DNA of 34,253 bases from Deltaproteobacteria bacterium. Lineage in GTDB: Bacteria; Desulfobacterota; Desulfobulbia; Desulfobulbales; JAGXFP01. The number at the start of each line of letters is the position of its first letter. The stretch's first letter is position 1. The stretch covers positions 1 to 34,253 of the forward strand of contig JAGVGT010000086.1 in NCBI GenBank assembly GCA_020056965.1. The letters run 5' to 3'. A program made the translations under genes and the position numbers. Under the pieces are notes generated by a model. That model ran no database searches and was not told the origin of the DNA. It saw only the letters and a program-made list of their open reading frames with translations. Positions 17,424-25,372 of the stretch are shown here, piece after piece.

Positions 17424-17476
17424 GGCATCATCCCCACTACGCTATCCTGGTTCTCCACCACTAAACCCTACCCCCT

Positions 17477-17634
17477 GAGCCTCTTGCAAAACTCACGATT
17501 CGTCATTCCCGAGGTAGTAATCGGGAGGTAGCGAAAACACCGATCCAGTCTTCGATAAATGAAGTAGTTCTGGATTCCCGCCTGCGCGGGAATGACGGAG
17601 AAAATTGGTTGCCAGAGAGTTTTGCAATGGGCTC
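17477..17634. mobile_element. MITE/REP-like element with nested inverted repeats
   Basis: A 158-base non-coding element bounded by 18-base inverted repeats: GAGCCTCTTGCAAAACTC at 17477-17494 and GAGTTTTGCAATGGGCTC at 17617-17634, with two mismatches. Nested inside is a perfect 11-base pair, CGTCATTCCCG (17501-17511) and CGGGAATGACG (17587-17597). The CATTCCCGC...GCGGGAATG core is of a kind widespread as short repeats in proteobacterial genomes. It sits inside the export operon and could form a large hairpin in the mRNA between the LolA-like gene and permease A. Confidence 0.7.
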
Positions 17635-17640
17635 CCCCCC

Positions 17641-17668
17641 TGAATCCTGAATTCTGAATCCTGAATTC
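17641..17668. repeat. Tandem duplication of a 14-base unit
   Basis: TGAATCCTGAATTC is present twice in direct tandem, immediately next to the MITE-like element. It is followed by more AT-rich, similar sequence (TTCATTCTTAATTCG). It probably belongs to the same repeat family or marks slippage at the insertion site. Confidence 0.7.
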
Positions 17669-17691
17669 TTCATTCTTAATTCGAAATTGCC

Positions 17692-18483
17692 TCACCGTCG
17701 CCGGATCTCCTGGAGGGAGAAAAAGGCCTCGGTGAGCGGTTGGCCGAAAGAGATCTTTTCATAGACCAACTCCGTGTACTCGCCCGGTTTATCGGCCGGA
17801 ACCACATGCATCACCGCCGGCAGCCGCCGCCCCCCCATGACCTTGAGATCGGTGAAATTGATGGTCCGGGCCAAGCGCCCGTCTTCGTCATAGTAGCTGG
17901 AAAAAAGCGGCAGATAACCATCGGCCAGCACCGTGGTAACGATCCGCCCCCAGACCACCGGCGCCTCCGGCCTGGGCGTCAGGGCAAACTCGATGATCTT
18001 CCGCCCCTCCCGCACCCCCTCGAAAGTAATCTCGGGATCATAGTCGTCGGCCAGCCGCGACTCCTTGACCAGATCGTCGTTGGTGAAATGGCTGCCCATC
18101 CAGGAGCCGGACATCATGCTGGAGGTGAGGCGGATGGTCCGGTCGGTCTTGGGCAAGTAGGTATAAATGGCCGAGCCGGATTTAAGGGTGGCGGTGCCCT
18201 TTTCCTTGAGCGGCGCAATGATCCGGACCAGCGATTTATCTTTTCCCAATGACCAGCTCTCCATGGTCACCGCCCGACTGTAGTTGGCGGTAACCACCCG
18301 CATGGAAACGGTGGCGGCGGAAGAATCGGCCCGCCAGAGGTCATCGATTTCGGCCAGAATCTGCCTGGCCCGCTCACCGCCTGGGGAGGCCGCCTGAATC
18401 CCGCCGGGAAAGACAGCCAGAAGCGCCAAAATCAGGGCCAGAAGCGGGACGGTGCGGGCCGGATAATTCCTGTCATCATTCAT
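17692..18483 (-). CDS. Outer-membrane lipoprotein-sorting (LolA-like) periplasmic protein
   Basis: This is the first gene of the export locus. The open frame begins at 18579, but the ATG at 18483 is preferred. It opens a clean Sec signal peptide (MNDDRNYPARTVPLLALILALLAVFPGGIQA), while the longer version puts a basic non-conserved stretch in front and overlaps the terminator at 18522-18555. The mature part has the LolA_like (PF17131-type) pattern: YSRAVTMESWSLGKDKSLVRI, PLKEKGTATLKSGSAIYTYLPKTDRTIRL, MMSGSWMGSHFTNDDL and a curved-sheet ending. Members occur next to FtsX permeases and are thought to carry lipidic cargo across the periplasm. No strong ribosome site is visible at either start. 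The MITE-like element lies just downstream. Confidence 0.85.
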   Translation of the reverse strand: MNDDRNYPARTVPLLALILALLAVFPGGIQAASPGGERARQILAEIDDLWRADSSAATVSMRVVTANYSRAVTMESWSLGKDKSLVRIIAPLKEKGTATLKSGSAIYTYLPKTDRTIRLTSSMMSGSWMGSHFTNDDLVKESRLADDYDPEITFEGVREGRKIIEFALTPRPEAPVVWGRIVTTVLADGYLPLFSSYYDEDGRLARTINFTDLKVMGGRRLPAVMHVVPADKPGEYTELVYEKISFGQPLTEAFFSLQEIRRR

Positions 18484-18521
18484 GACCGGAATTCTACAAC
18501 GGCCGCGCCGCCACTTGAAAC

Positions 18522-18555
18522 AAAAAAAGGGATCCCGCCTGCGCGGGACCCCTTT
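18522..18555 (-). terminator. Rho-independent terminator of the hexaheme cytochrome gene
   Basis: Read on the minus strand this is a stem AAAGGGGTCCCGC / GCGGGATCCCTTT with one internal mismatch and a 4-base loop, followed by a run of T. It lies about 28 bases beyond the cytochrome stop at 18583 and separates that unit from the LolA-like export gene. Confidence 0.8.
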
Positions 18556-18582
18556 AAAAACCCAGTACTGCCGAGTCAAAAA

Positions 18583-20049
18583 CTACATCTGCGGCTCGTC
18601 GTGGCAGAGACTGCAATCCTGCGGGATGGTCTTGCCGCCGGAGTTTACGTGCTCCTCGTCGTGGCAGCGGAAACAGCCGAAGGTGGTATCGGCCAGGCTG
18701 TATCCGCCGTAGTCGGGAGAGCGATGACCCAGGTGGCCCTGATAGGTACCCCACTCCACCAGGGTCTCGGGCCAGACATTGGCCAGATAGCCATCGACCA
18801 GATAAAGACCGGCCTTGGTGATGTCCTGCCGGTATTTCTCCAGCTCGCCGGCATTACGGTTGGTTTGCAGATCCAGCAGAGCCGCGCCGATCTTGGCCTT
18901 GGCCTCGTCACGGGTGGCGTACTTGCCGGTGATCGCCTTCAGGCTGTCTTCCCGAAGCCCGGGAATAGCGCCGTTGATGGTCTTGCTCAGAATACCGAAG
19001 TCAACCACGTCCTCGGGCATATCGTAAACGTGAGTGGGGCGGTTGTGGCAGTCGATACAATCCATGGTCCGCCACTCACCGGCCTCGCCGGCCCCAGCCT
19101 TTTCACCATTTTTGACGAACTCATCATGGCTGCCGTCGGGCCGTTTGACTCGAACCTTGGCAATGTTGGTGCGCTTGGCATCGGTGGCCAGGTACTCGAC
19201 CTGGACGTCATTGGAAACGTGCCAGTGAATCCCCTCGAAGACCCGGGTTTCCGGGTTGCGGCCGCCGATATGCAGGGCGATCTCGGTGACCTTCGGGGTG
19301 GCCTGGTCGTCATTGGTGAAATGCTTCATGACCTTGACCTTCTTGCCGTGGAACTTCTCCGGCCAGTGGCAGGTCTCACAGGTATCGCGGGCCGGCCGCA
19401 GGTGCTCGACCGGAGCGGGAATCGGCTTGCTGTAGCTATCGGTCAAAACGGCCGCGACCTGGCGCAGACCGGAGATCTTGGCCCGCACGAACCACTGAGC
19501 GCCGGGGCCGATGTGACACTCGACACAGGCCACCTTGGCGTGGGGAGAACGCTGGTAGACGGTATATTCCGGGGCCATGACCTGATGACAGACCACGCCG
19601 CAGAAATAGGGGGAATCGGTGAAGTGATAGCCCTCATAACCGATCAACCCCAGCACCGAGACATTGATGACGGTAAGGACGATGAAGACGATCAGGAACT
19701 TGCGGTGCTTGTGATCGCTGAGGTTGATGTGCAGGTGCTCACGGGGAATGCCGAACTGGTGCCACTGCCGGCGGCGCAGAAAGCCGGCGATCGGGATCAG
19801 GGCCAAGCCGGTGATCATGCCGCCGGGCAGGATCATGTAAGTAAAGATATTGGCGTAGGGATTCTCGATCAACCCCAGGATGTCGAAGGCCAAACCTACC
19901 ACCATCAGGGTGATGCTGACGGTAGTCAGGGTGACACCCATCAACCCCAGCGGCGACCGCCACATTCCTCGGATGATAAAACTCCAGGGGCTCCGTTCGT
20001 CGTTGTTGTCGCCGGAAGCGCCCTTCTGCTCAGATTCATTGCCAGCCAT
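18583..20049 (-). CDS. NapC/NirT-family hexaheme membrane cytochrome c (paralogue 1)
   Basis: This is an inner-membrane quinol-linked multiheme cytochrome. The open frame reaches 20115, but the ATG at 20049 (MAGNESEQ...) has AAGGAG eight bases upstream and gives 488 residues. Three hydrophobic helices lie near the N-terminus (residues ~30-55, 65-90 and 115-140). They are followed by a NapC-like periplasmic part with CGVVCH, CVECH and CETCH, then CIDCH, CFRCH and CSLCH: six CxxCH haem sites. HWHVSNDV and NRPTHVYD are shared almost exactly with the paralogue at 29792-31303. The layout recalls the inner-membrane cytochromes of metal-reducing Desulfuromonadales (for example ImcH), but identity to a named one is not shown. 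It lies 73 bases after the MerR regulator and ends at a strong terminator. Confidence 0.88.
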   Translation of the reverse strand: MAGNESEQKGASGDNNDERSPWSFIIRGMWRSPLGLMGVTLTTVSITLMVVGLAFDILGLIENPYANIFTYMILPGGMITGLALIPIAGFLRRRQWHQFGIPREHLHINLSDHKHRKFLIVFIVLTVINVSVLGLIGYEGYHFTDSPYFCGVVCHQVMAPEYTVYQRSPHAKVACVECHIGPGAQWFVRAKISGLRQVAAVLTDSYSKPIPAPVEHLRPARDTCETCHWPEKFHGKKVKVMKHFTNDDQATPKVTEIALHIGGRNPETRVFEGIHWHVSNDVQVEYLATDAKRTNIAKVRVKRPDGSHDEFVKNGEKAGAGEAGEWRTMDCIDCHNRPTHVYDMPEDVVDFGILSKTINGAIPGLREDSLKAITGKYATRDEAKAKIGAALLDLQTNRNAGELEKYRQDITKAGLYLVDGYLANVWPETLVEWGTYQGHLGHRSPDYGGYSLADTTFGCFRCHDEEHVNSGGKTIPQDCSLCHDEPQM

Positions 20050-20080
20050 CTGCACCACTCCTTGTTTTACTTTTATCGAT

Positions 20081-20107
20081 AAAAACAACAGGGGCGAACA
20101 TCGCCCC
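20081..20107 (-). terminator. Hairpin plus T-rich run between merR and the cytochrome gene (attenuator candidate)
   Basis: On the minus strand GGGGCGA-TGT-TCGCCCC is followed by TGTTGTTTTT. This is a compact, perfect 7-base stem with an interrupted T tract, 32 bases before the cytochrome ribosome-binding site. It could partly stop transcription from the merR promoter, or protect the cytochrome mRNA 5' end. No separate strong promoter for the cytochrome is visible after it. Confidence 0.5.
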
Positions 20108-20121
20108 AAGGTCAAAAAACA

Positions 20122-20556
20122 TTATCGGCCCAATTCTTTTGCCGCCAGCGGTTCCGCTTCCTTCATGGCCCGGACGAAAATATCGCAAATTTCACACTGG
20201 CTGGGTTCCCTGGCGCAAATGGTTCGGGCCACCTGCCAGCAAGGCAGCGTCCGGTCCACGAAGGCGGTGCAGTTCTCCCGCACTTCCCGGGAACATTTCT
20301 TGAGCTCCCAACAGGGGATCAGAGTGAGCAACTTCTTGACCCCGGGGATACTGATTCCTTCCTCGTGAATCAAACGCCGGAGACAGCGGACCCAATCGAT
20401 ATTATCATGGGAGAAATACCGCTTGTTCCCCTGGCGGGCCGGCTTCAGCAACCCTTCTTCCTCATAAATTCGCAGGGTGCGGGGATGAACATCCAGCAGC
20501 TTGGCCGCAACACTGATGGGGAAAATTGCTTTATCGTTCCCAACTAATTTATGCAT
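20122..20556 (-). CDS. MerR-family regulator with C-terminal two-CW-like cysteine domain
   Basis: A 144-residue regulator. Residues ~10-75 form a MerR winged helix (ISVAAKLLDVHPRTLRIYEEEGLLKPARQGNKRYFSHDNIDWVRCLRRL), closest in feel to the HspR branch. The C-terminal half carries CWELKKC (~82), ENC (~94), PCWQVARTIC (~105) and CEIC (~121). This is the spacing of the small 'two-CW' domain, which probably binds a metal, Fe-S cluster or other redox ligand. The first 75 residues contact DNA; the cysteine module is the likely sensor. The start ATG has AGGAG seven bases upstream and a sigma-70-like promoter (20572-20600). It is transcribed with the hexaheme cytochrome, so it probably controls that gene in response to redox state or metal. 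Confidence 0.85.
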   Translation of the reverse strand: MHKLVGNDKAIFPISVAAKLLDVHPRTLRIYEEEGLLKPARQGNKRYFSHDNIDWVRCLRRLIHEEGISIPGVKKLLTLIPCWELKKCSREVRENCTAFVDRTLPCWQVARTICAREPSQCEICDIFVRAMKEAEPLAAKELGR

Positions 20557-20571
20557 GCAACAACTCCTGTT

Positions 20572-20600
20572 TATATAGGCTTGACGTTATCCAGCCTCAA
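20572..20600 (-). promoter_or_regulatory. Sigma-70-type promoter of merR with a dyad in the spacer
   Basis: On the minus strand TTGAGG (20595-20600) and TATATA (20572-20577) are separated by exactly 17 bases. The spacer and adjoining bases (20578-20596) read GGCTGGATAACGTCAAGCC, a dyad of the form GGCTnGA-n5-TCnAGCC. This is placed where MerR-family proteins bind, and suggests autoregulation. The 17-base spacer is ordinary rather than the 19 of classical MerR-activated promoters. Confidence 0.55.
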
Positions 20601-20818
20601 AAAACAGGACTGGTTACTATATCACTTTGCGTCGCTTTGCAAATAAAAAACAAAAAAAAAGGAGTGTGGAGACTTCCCGGACATCACCGCCCCGGCTCTT
20701 GTTCCTGACCGGAAAGAGTGCCCGGGGCTGGAATGGGAGGCGAAGACTGGAGAGAACTTCGGGAAAGAGCCGGGAACGATCATGACCCGAGAAGCCCCCC
20801 CACCCTTAAAACCTGGTA

Positions 20819-22597
20819 CTACCGAACATTACCCGGACCCGGCTTTTGCCGGCGCCCCATGAGGATCGAGCCGAGGGCGGCCACCACCCCAAAAGACAGG
20901 ACACTCAAGACCAGCGGCAAGCCGCTGCTCTTGAAAAGATCGAAGAAAAAAACCTTCAGGCAACCGACCACGGCCAGGGCCACCGCCACCCAGAGCAACT
21001 CCGGCAAGCGCTGGCGGCTGCCGAGCAGGAGCAGCACCAAGACCCCGAAGTTGATCAACAACGACCGCCCACAGCGCATGGTATTGCCGGGCTCGGCCAG
21101 GGTGGCGCCGGCGACGGTATCCAGCAGCAGGGCGCCCAGAAAGTACAGCCCCCCCAGACCGCAGAGCAGCAGAATGACCGCCGAGTGGTCCCGTTCATCC
21201 AGGCGCGCCAGGAGGCTCCCGGCCGGCGGCGGATGTTGCCGGCACCAGCGATACTGGGCCAGGCTGCACACCGCCAAAGCCGAGGCCGCCAGCAGCGAAG
21301 CGGTCAACTGGCCCTCTGGGGGGGAGGTCAATACCCCGCTCATCAGCCCCACCCAGAAAACAAATAATTGATAGAGGTAGGAAATCACCCTAAGCACCGC
21401 ACTGTCGCAACGGCCCGACAACCTGGCCAACCCGTACGCGGCCAGGGCCCAACCGGGTATGGCCCAAACCAAACCGCCCAAAAGTTCCGGCAGCCCCAGG
21501 GCCAGCAGCAGCGCCCCGGCCACCATGCTCCCGCCAATGGCGGCGCAGCGTCCGACATCACGCACGGAAAGGCGCCAACCGATCAGGACCTGGAGCCCGG
21601 CCAACCCCACCGCCAAGCCGCCGAAGAGGGTTGCCGCTTCCCAGACCTTGACCACCACCACCCGCCCGGCCAGAAAGAGCAGCAGCATGGCCAGGGACGG
21701 CAGTATCGCTTCATAGGCACTGCATTGCGCCGAGCGAAAATATTTCTCGGTGGCGATGGCCAGATACATGCCGCCGAAAAGCAGGAGCAACGGCAGATAC
21801 CAGCCGATATACAATGGCGCCAGGGGTTGACCGTGACGCAAAGCCATATAAACCTTGAAACCCCAGAGCGCCCAGAAGCAGAGGGTAAGCAGGGTAACCC
21901 ACCACTTCAGACTCCTGGATACCCCGCGCCGATCGGCCAGCAGCGCCACCAGGTTGGCGGCCAGCAGCAGCCCCCCGGCGGCCGGGAACAATACCTTGGG
22001 AAAACCTCCGGCCAGGCCGGAAACCGCCACCCCGACCACACAGACCGCCAGCAAGCGGGAGGCCGTAAAACGCAGGCCCATGAAACTTCCCGCCGCCAAG
22101 GCCGCCACCAGGATCAAGAGTGCCGCAGTAGTCGAAAGGGTGGCAAAACGGTTGAGACTTTCCACCACAATGGCAAAGAGCAGCAAAAACCCGCAACCGG
22201 CAAAGACCGGGGCCAGCGGTCGCTGCTGCCGGTAAAGCCAGGAGCCGCTCCCGACCAGAACGGCCACGTAGCCCAGCCCCAGGAGCGTCCCGACCCCGGG
22301 GTTGACATAGCCATAGTCGGTAATGGTGCGCAGCAGCAGGGCAAAGACCAGAATAAAGCAAACCGCCGCCATTTTCTGCAGAATCGCGCCCCGGTTGAGC
22401 CAGTCGCTGAACCCATCGTCACTGCCGAGGAGAACCGGCGATTCAACGGGGACGGCCGTTTCAATCCGGCCGGCCGCGGCGCCACCCTCAAGCACAGTCA
22501 AGCGCTGCTCCAGATGGTCAACCCGCCGCCGCAGTAAATTTAACTCCGCGAAGACAGCGTCAGGCGGCAAATCACTGCCGGTATCCGTCCTCCCCAT
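20819..22597 (-). CDS. DUF2339 polytopic membrane protein
   Basis: A 592-residue protein beginning with a short coiled coil (LNLLRRRVDHLEQRLTVLEG), a linker, and then some 15-20 hydrophobic helices from residue ~70 to the end. The ending (AVALAVVGCLKVFFFDLFKSSGLPLVLSVLSFGVVAALGSILM) is the recognisable tail of DUF2339 proteins. The function is unknown; no enzymatic motif is seen. The ATG at 22597 has GGAG upstream. It stands alone, divergent from the tetraheme operon, and is separated from merR by about 260 bases in which no terminator or gene stands out. Confidence 0.8.
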   Translation of the reverse strand: MGRTDTGSDLPPDAVFAELNLLRRRVDHLEQRLTVLEGGAAAGRIETAVPVESPVLLGSDDGFSDWLNRGAILQKMAAVCFILVFALLLRTITDYGYVNPGVGTLLGLGYVAVLVGSGSWLYRQQRPLAPVFAGCGFLLLFAIVVESLNRFATLSTTAALLILVAALAAGSFMGLRFTASRLLAVCVVGVAVSGLAGGFPKVLFPAAGGLLLAANLVALLADRRGVSRSLKWWVTLLTLCFWALWGFKVYMALRHGQPLAPLYIGWYLPLLLLFGGMYLAIATEKYFRSAQCSAYEAILPSLAMLLLFLAGRVVVVKVWEAATLFGGLAVGLAGLQVLIGWRLSVRDVGRCAAIGGSMVAGALLLALGLPELLGGLVWAIPGWALAAYGLARLSGRCDSAVLRVISYLYQLFVFWVGLMSGVLTSPPEGQLTASLLAASALAVCSLAQYRWCRQHPPPAGSLLARLDERDHSAVILLLCGLGGLYFLGALLLDTVAGATLAEPGNTMRCGRSLLINFGVLVLLLLGSRQRLPELLWVAVALAVVGCLKVFFFDLFKSSGLPLVLSVLSFGVVAALGSILMGRRQKPGPGNVR

Positions 22598-22694
22598 GGT
22601 CCCGCTCCGGAATGATTCGGGTCATCAACACAGCGCCGGGACCAAGCCCCATGCGCATCGCCAAAAAAAATCTTTCACCGGGTGTTGCGATGCC

Positions 22695-22709
22695 TACCAC
22701 ATTGTGGTA
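22695..22709. promoter_or_regulatory. 15-base palindrome, possible operator
   Basis: TACCACATTGTGGTA is a perfect dyad (7-base arms around one T). It lies in the 260-base divergent region between the DUF2339 gene and the tetraheme/NrfCD operon, well placed for an operator. No regulator can be assigned, and no confident -10/-35 pair was found around it. Confidence 0.4.
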
Positions 22710-22857
22710 TGGATAGTAGCACATGAAAAAACCTTGTCAACAGCAAATTCCCGTTCGTCTGTACATCCAGACCTCTAATTGTATATGCTGCTCAATAGTG
22801 TGAGTTACGGCCGGATCAGCCTGCGTCAATAAGCAACATCCTGGAGGGAGAGAACGC

Positions 22858-23331
22858 ATGAAAAACCATGTTTTGAGGCCACTGTGGCTGGTCTTGGCCG
22901 CCATCGCCCTGCTCCTGGCGGTCAGATATCTGGTGGTGCCGAGCGACTTCGGGGTCAACGGCCGCAGCTTCACTTACGGTTTTCACCGCCTGAGCAACGT
23001 GGCCGACTGGCAGAAATTTCCCGATAAATACCTGGGCAAGGAGTATTGCCAGGATTGCCACGAGGAGAAGGTCACCGAGAACGGTTCCTCCAAGCACCGC
23101 AACATCCAGTGCGAAAACTGCCACGGCCCGGCTTATGGCCACCCGGATAATCCCGAGAAACTGCCCATCGACCGCAGCCGCGAACTGTGCCTGCGCTGCC
23201 ACAGCCAACTACCCTACCCCGGCAGCCAGCGCGGCCAGCTAAAGGGCATCGACCCCGAGCGCCACAACCCCGGCCAGCCCTGCGCCGAATGCCACAACCC
23301 CCACCACCCGGACCAGGAGGTAGGCTGATGG
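22858..23331 (+). CDS. Tetraheme membrane-anchored cytochrome c
   Basis: A 156-residue protein with an N-terminal uncleaved-looking hydrophobic anchor (residues 8-24) and a periplasmic part with four CxxCH haem sites (CQDCH, CENCH, CLRCH, CAECH). An extra histidine-rich ending (CHNPHHPDQ) could supply axial ligands. GGAGGGAG precedes the ATG. It is the first gene of a three-gene operon with an NrfC-type iron-sulfur protein and an NrfD-type quinone subunit, and overlaps the next gene (TGATG). It is most likely the electron exit of the complex, comparable to NrfB or the cytochromes of Cbc/Qrc-type complexes in Desulfobacterota. Confidence 0.88.
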
Positions 23332-24098
23332 ACTGCTCCCGTAGAACACTACTGAAATCCGCCTGCGCCGCCACCGCCGCCGCCACTCTGCCGATTTCCG
23401 CCTTCCGCCTCTTCAGCCCCGCCGAATGCCGGGCCGAAACCGGCAAGCCCGGCACCCGCTGGATTTTCCTGGTCGATACCGAAAAGTGCGTGGGCTGCGG
23501 CCTCTGCGTCAAGGCCTGCAAGCTGGAGAACGAGGTGCCCTACGACGCGCCGGTCACCCGCACCTGGGTGGAGCGCTACGTAATCACCAGCGACGGCAAG
23601 AGCCACATCGACTCACCCATGGGCGGCCGCGACGGCTTCACCTCGCCCAAGATCGACGGCCAGGAGATCAACCCCAAGGAGATCACCAAGGCCTTCTTCG
23701 TGCCCAAGCTCTGCAACCAGTGCGACAACCCGCCCTGCGTCCAGGTCTGCCCGGTCGGCGCCACCTACCAGACCAGCGACGGCGTGGTGCTGGTGGACCG
23801 CAAATGGTGCATCGGCTGCGGCTACTGCATCATGGCCTGCCCGTACGGGGTGCGCTTTTTCCACCCGGAATACAAGGTGGCCGAGAAGTGCACCTTCTGC
23901 TACCACCGGATCAGCAAGGGCGAAACCACCGCCTGCGTCCAGGCCTGCCCCTTCGAGGCGCGCAAGATCGGCAACCTCCGCGACCCCGACGACCCGGTGA
24001 CCAAGATCGTCATGACCCAGCGGGTTGGGGTTCTCAAAGATGAATACGGCACCAAGCCACAGGTCTTCTATCTCGGCCTGGATCGGAACGTGAGGTGA
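23328..24098 (+). CDS. Tat-exported four-cluster [4Fe-4S] protein, NrfC/PsrB type
   Basis: A 256-residue protein. The start is the ATG at 23328, overlapping the upstream stop, rather than the upstream frame start at 23187, which lies inside the cytochrome gene. It opens with a twin-arginine signal (CSRRTLLKSA) and AxA-like cleavage region. Four cysteine groups follow: CVGCGLCVKAC (~47), CNQCDNPPCVQVC (~130), CIGCGYCIMAC (~165) and CTFC...CVQAC (~190). That is the standard electron-relay subunit of the DMSO reductase/PsrB/NrfC family. Here it sits between a tetraheme cytochrome and a quinone-binding NrfD protein, with no molybdenum catalytic subunit. It should therefore pass electrons between the quinone site and haem. 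Confidence 0.92.
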   Translation: MDCSRRTLLKSACAATAAATLPISAFRLFSPAECRAETGKPGTRWIFLVDTEKCVGCGLCVKACKLENEVPYDAPVTRTWVERYVITSDGKSHIDSPMGGRDGFTSPKIDGQEINPKEITKAFFVPKLCNQCDNPPCVQVCPVGATYQTSDGVVLVDRKWCIGCGYCIMACPYGVRFFHPEYKVAEKCTFCYHRISKGETTACVQACPFEARKIGNLRDPDDPVTKIVMTQRVGVLKDEYGTKPQVFYLGLDRNVR

Positions 24099-24102
24099 GA
24101 AA

Positions 24103-25353
24103 ATGCACGAATTGATAGTCCACGGCGCGGAATGGACCGACAAGATCGGCTTCGTCTACCCCAACGAGTTCATCTACTGGAGCATCCAGATCGTCATGTA
24201 CCCCTACATGACCGGTCTGGTGGCCGGCGCCTTCGTGCTCTCCAGCCTCTACCACGTCTTCGACCAGAAGGATTTGAAGGAAATGGCCCGCTTCTCGCTG
24301 GTCTTCTCGCTCTGTCTGTTGCCGGTGGCGATGATGCCGCTGATGCTCCACCTCCAGCAGCCCTTGCGCGGCATCGAGGTGATGATGACGCCGCACTTCA
24401 CCTCGGCCATCGCCGCCTTCGGCATCGTCTTTTCCACCTACGCGGTGATCGTCATCAGCGAGATCTGGTTCGTCTACCGGGTCTTCTTCGTCGAACAGAG
24501 CAAGGCGCTCAAGGGGCAGCCGGGGTTGGCCAACAACTTCAAGCGGATCGTCTATAACGTCCTGACCTTGGGCGCCTATGAACTGAGCGAGGAAGCGGTG
24601 CGCCAGGACAAGAAGGCGGTCAAAATCCTGGCCGCCATCGGCATCCCGGTGGCCGGCTTCCTGCACGGTTACGCCGGTTTCATCTTCGGTTCGGTCAAGG
24701 CCAACGCCTTGTGGATGAGCCCGCTGATGCCGGTGATCTTCATCATGAGCGCGGTGGTGAGCGGTATTGCCCTCTGCATGCTGACCTATCTGATCATCAT
24801 GGAGTGGCAGAAGTTCCGGGCCATTCTGGCCAAGGGTCGCGGCGACGCCTCGGTGGAACTGCTCCGCGGAGTGGAGATGGACCTGATGACCAAGACCTCG
24901 CGCTACCTGATGATGTTCCTGGTGGCGGCCATCACCCTGGAGATGCTTGATCTGATCTTCCGGGGTTACACGCAGATGAAGTCGTGGGACATCCTGCGCA
25001 CGGTGATGTTCCATGAGGACTTCGTCAAGATCTTCATCCTCCAGTACGGCCTGGGCAATCTGGTGCCCTTCATCCTCCTGCTGATTCCGGGGTTGACCAT
25101 CCGCCGCACGGCCATCGCCCTGGTACTGGTGCTTTTCGGGGTCTTCATGATGCGGTGGAACGTGGTCATCGGCGGCCAGGCCTTCTCCCTCTCCTTCATG
25201 GGCTACATGCATTACGACCTGCCGATCATCCCCCACAACCTGGAGACCTTCAAGGAAGGGTTGATGGGAGCGCTGACCGTGGTGGCCACCCCCTTTGTGC
25301 TATTCTGGGGGGTGAATAAGTTGCTGCCGTCACTGACCTTCCGGAAGCAGTAA
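24103..25353 (+). CDS. NrfD/PsrC-type quinone-interacting membrane subunit
   Basis: A 416-residue inner-membrane protein with about ten helices, starting 4 bases after the iron-sulfur gene. NrfD/PsrC hallmarks are the N-terminal helix after PNEFIYWSIQIVMYPYMTGLVAG, the segment LHLQQPLRG, GYAGFIFGSVKANALWMSPLMPVIFIMSA, and a buried acidic/aromatic set near the quinone site (TYLIIMEWQKF). The family oxidises or reduces menaquinone on the periplasmic side and in some complexes moves protons. With the two upstream proteins it forms a menaquinol:cytochrome oxidoreductase. The direction of electron flow cannot be told. A strong terminator follows 20 bases after the stop. Confidence 0.92.
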   Translation: MHELIVHGAEWTDKIGFVYPNEFIYWSIQIVMYPYMTGLVAGAFVLSSLYHVFDQKDLKEMARFSLVFSLCLLPVAMMPLMLHLQQPLRGIEVMMTPHFTSAIAAFGIVFSTYAVIVISEIWFVYRVFFVEQSKALKGQPGLANNFKRIVYNVLTLGAYELSEEAVRQDKKAVKILAAIGIPVAGFLHGYAGFIFGSVKANALWMSPLMPVIFIMSAVVSGIALCMLTYLIIMEWQKFRAILAKGRGDASVELLRGVEMDLMTKTSRYLMMFLVAAITLEMLDLIFRGYTQMKSWDILRTVMFHEDFVKIFILQYGLGNLVPFILLLIPGLTIRRTAIALVLVLFGVFMMRWNVVIGGQAFSLSFMGYMHYDLPIIPHNLETFKEGLMGALTVVATPFVLFWGVNKLLPSLTFRKQ

Positions 25354-25372
25354 GACCAAACCACAGAACAAC

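Noticed and set aside
18484-18579. Upstream 32-codon extension of the LolA-like protein
   Set aside because: It would place a basic, non-conserved stretch before the signal peptide and overlap the terminator of the upstream gene; the internal ATG gives a normal secreted protein.
18601-20082. 493-codon plus-strand open frame opposite the hexaheme cytochrome
   Set aside because: The minus strand carries six CxxCH motifs and a good ribosome site; the plus frame has neither.
21368-22537. 389-codon plus-strand open frame opposite the DUF2339 gene
   Set aside because: It is a shadow with extreme Gln/His/Pro content, while the minus frame gives regularly spaced membrane helices.
24034-25236. 400-codon minus-strand open frame opposite the NrfD gene
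   Set aside because: It is a His/Asp/Gln-rich shadow; the plus frame matches NrfD throughout and is coupled to the operon.
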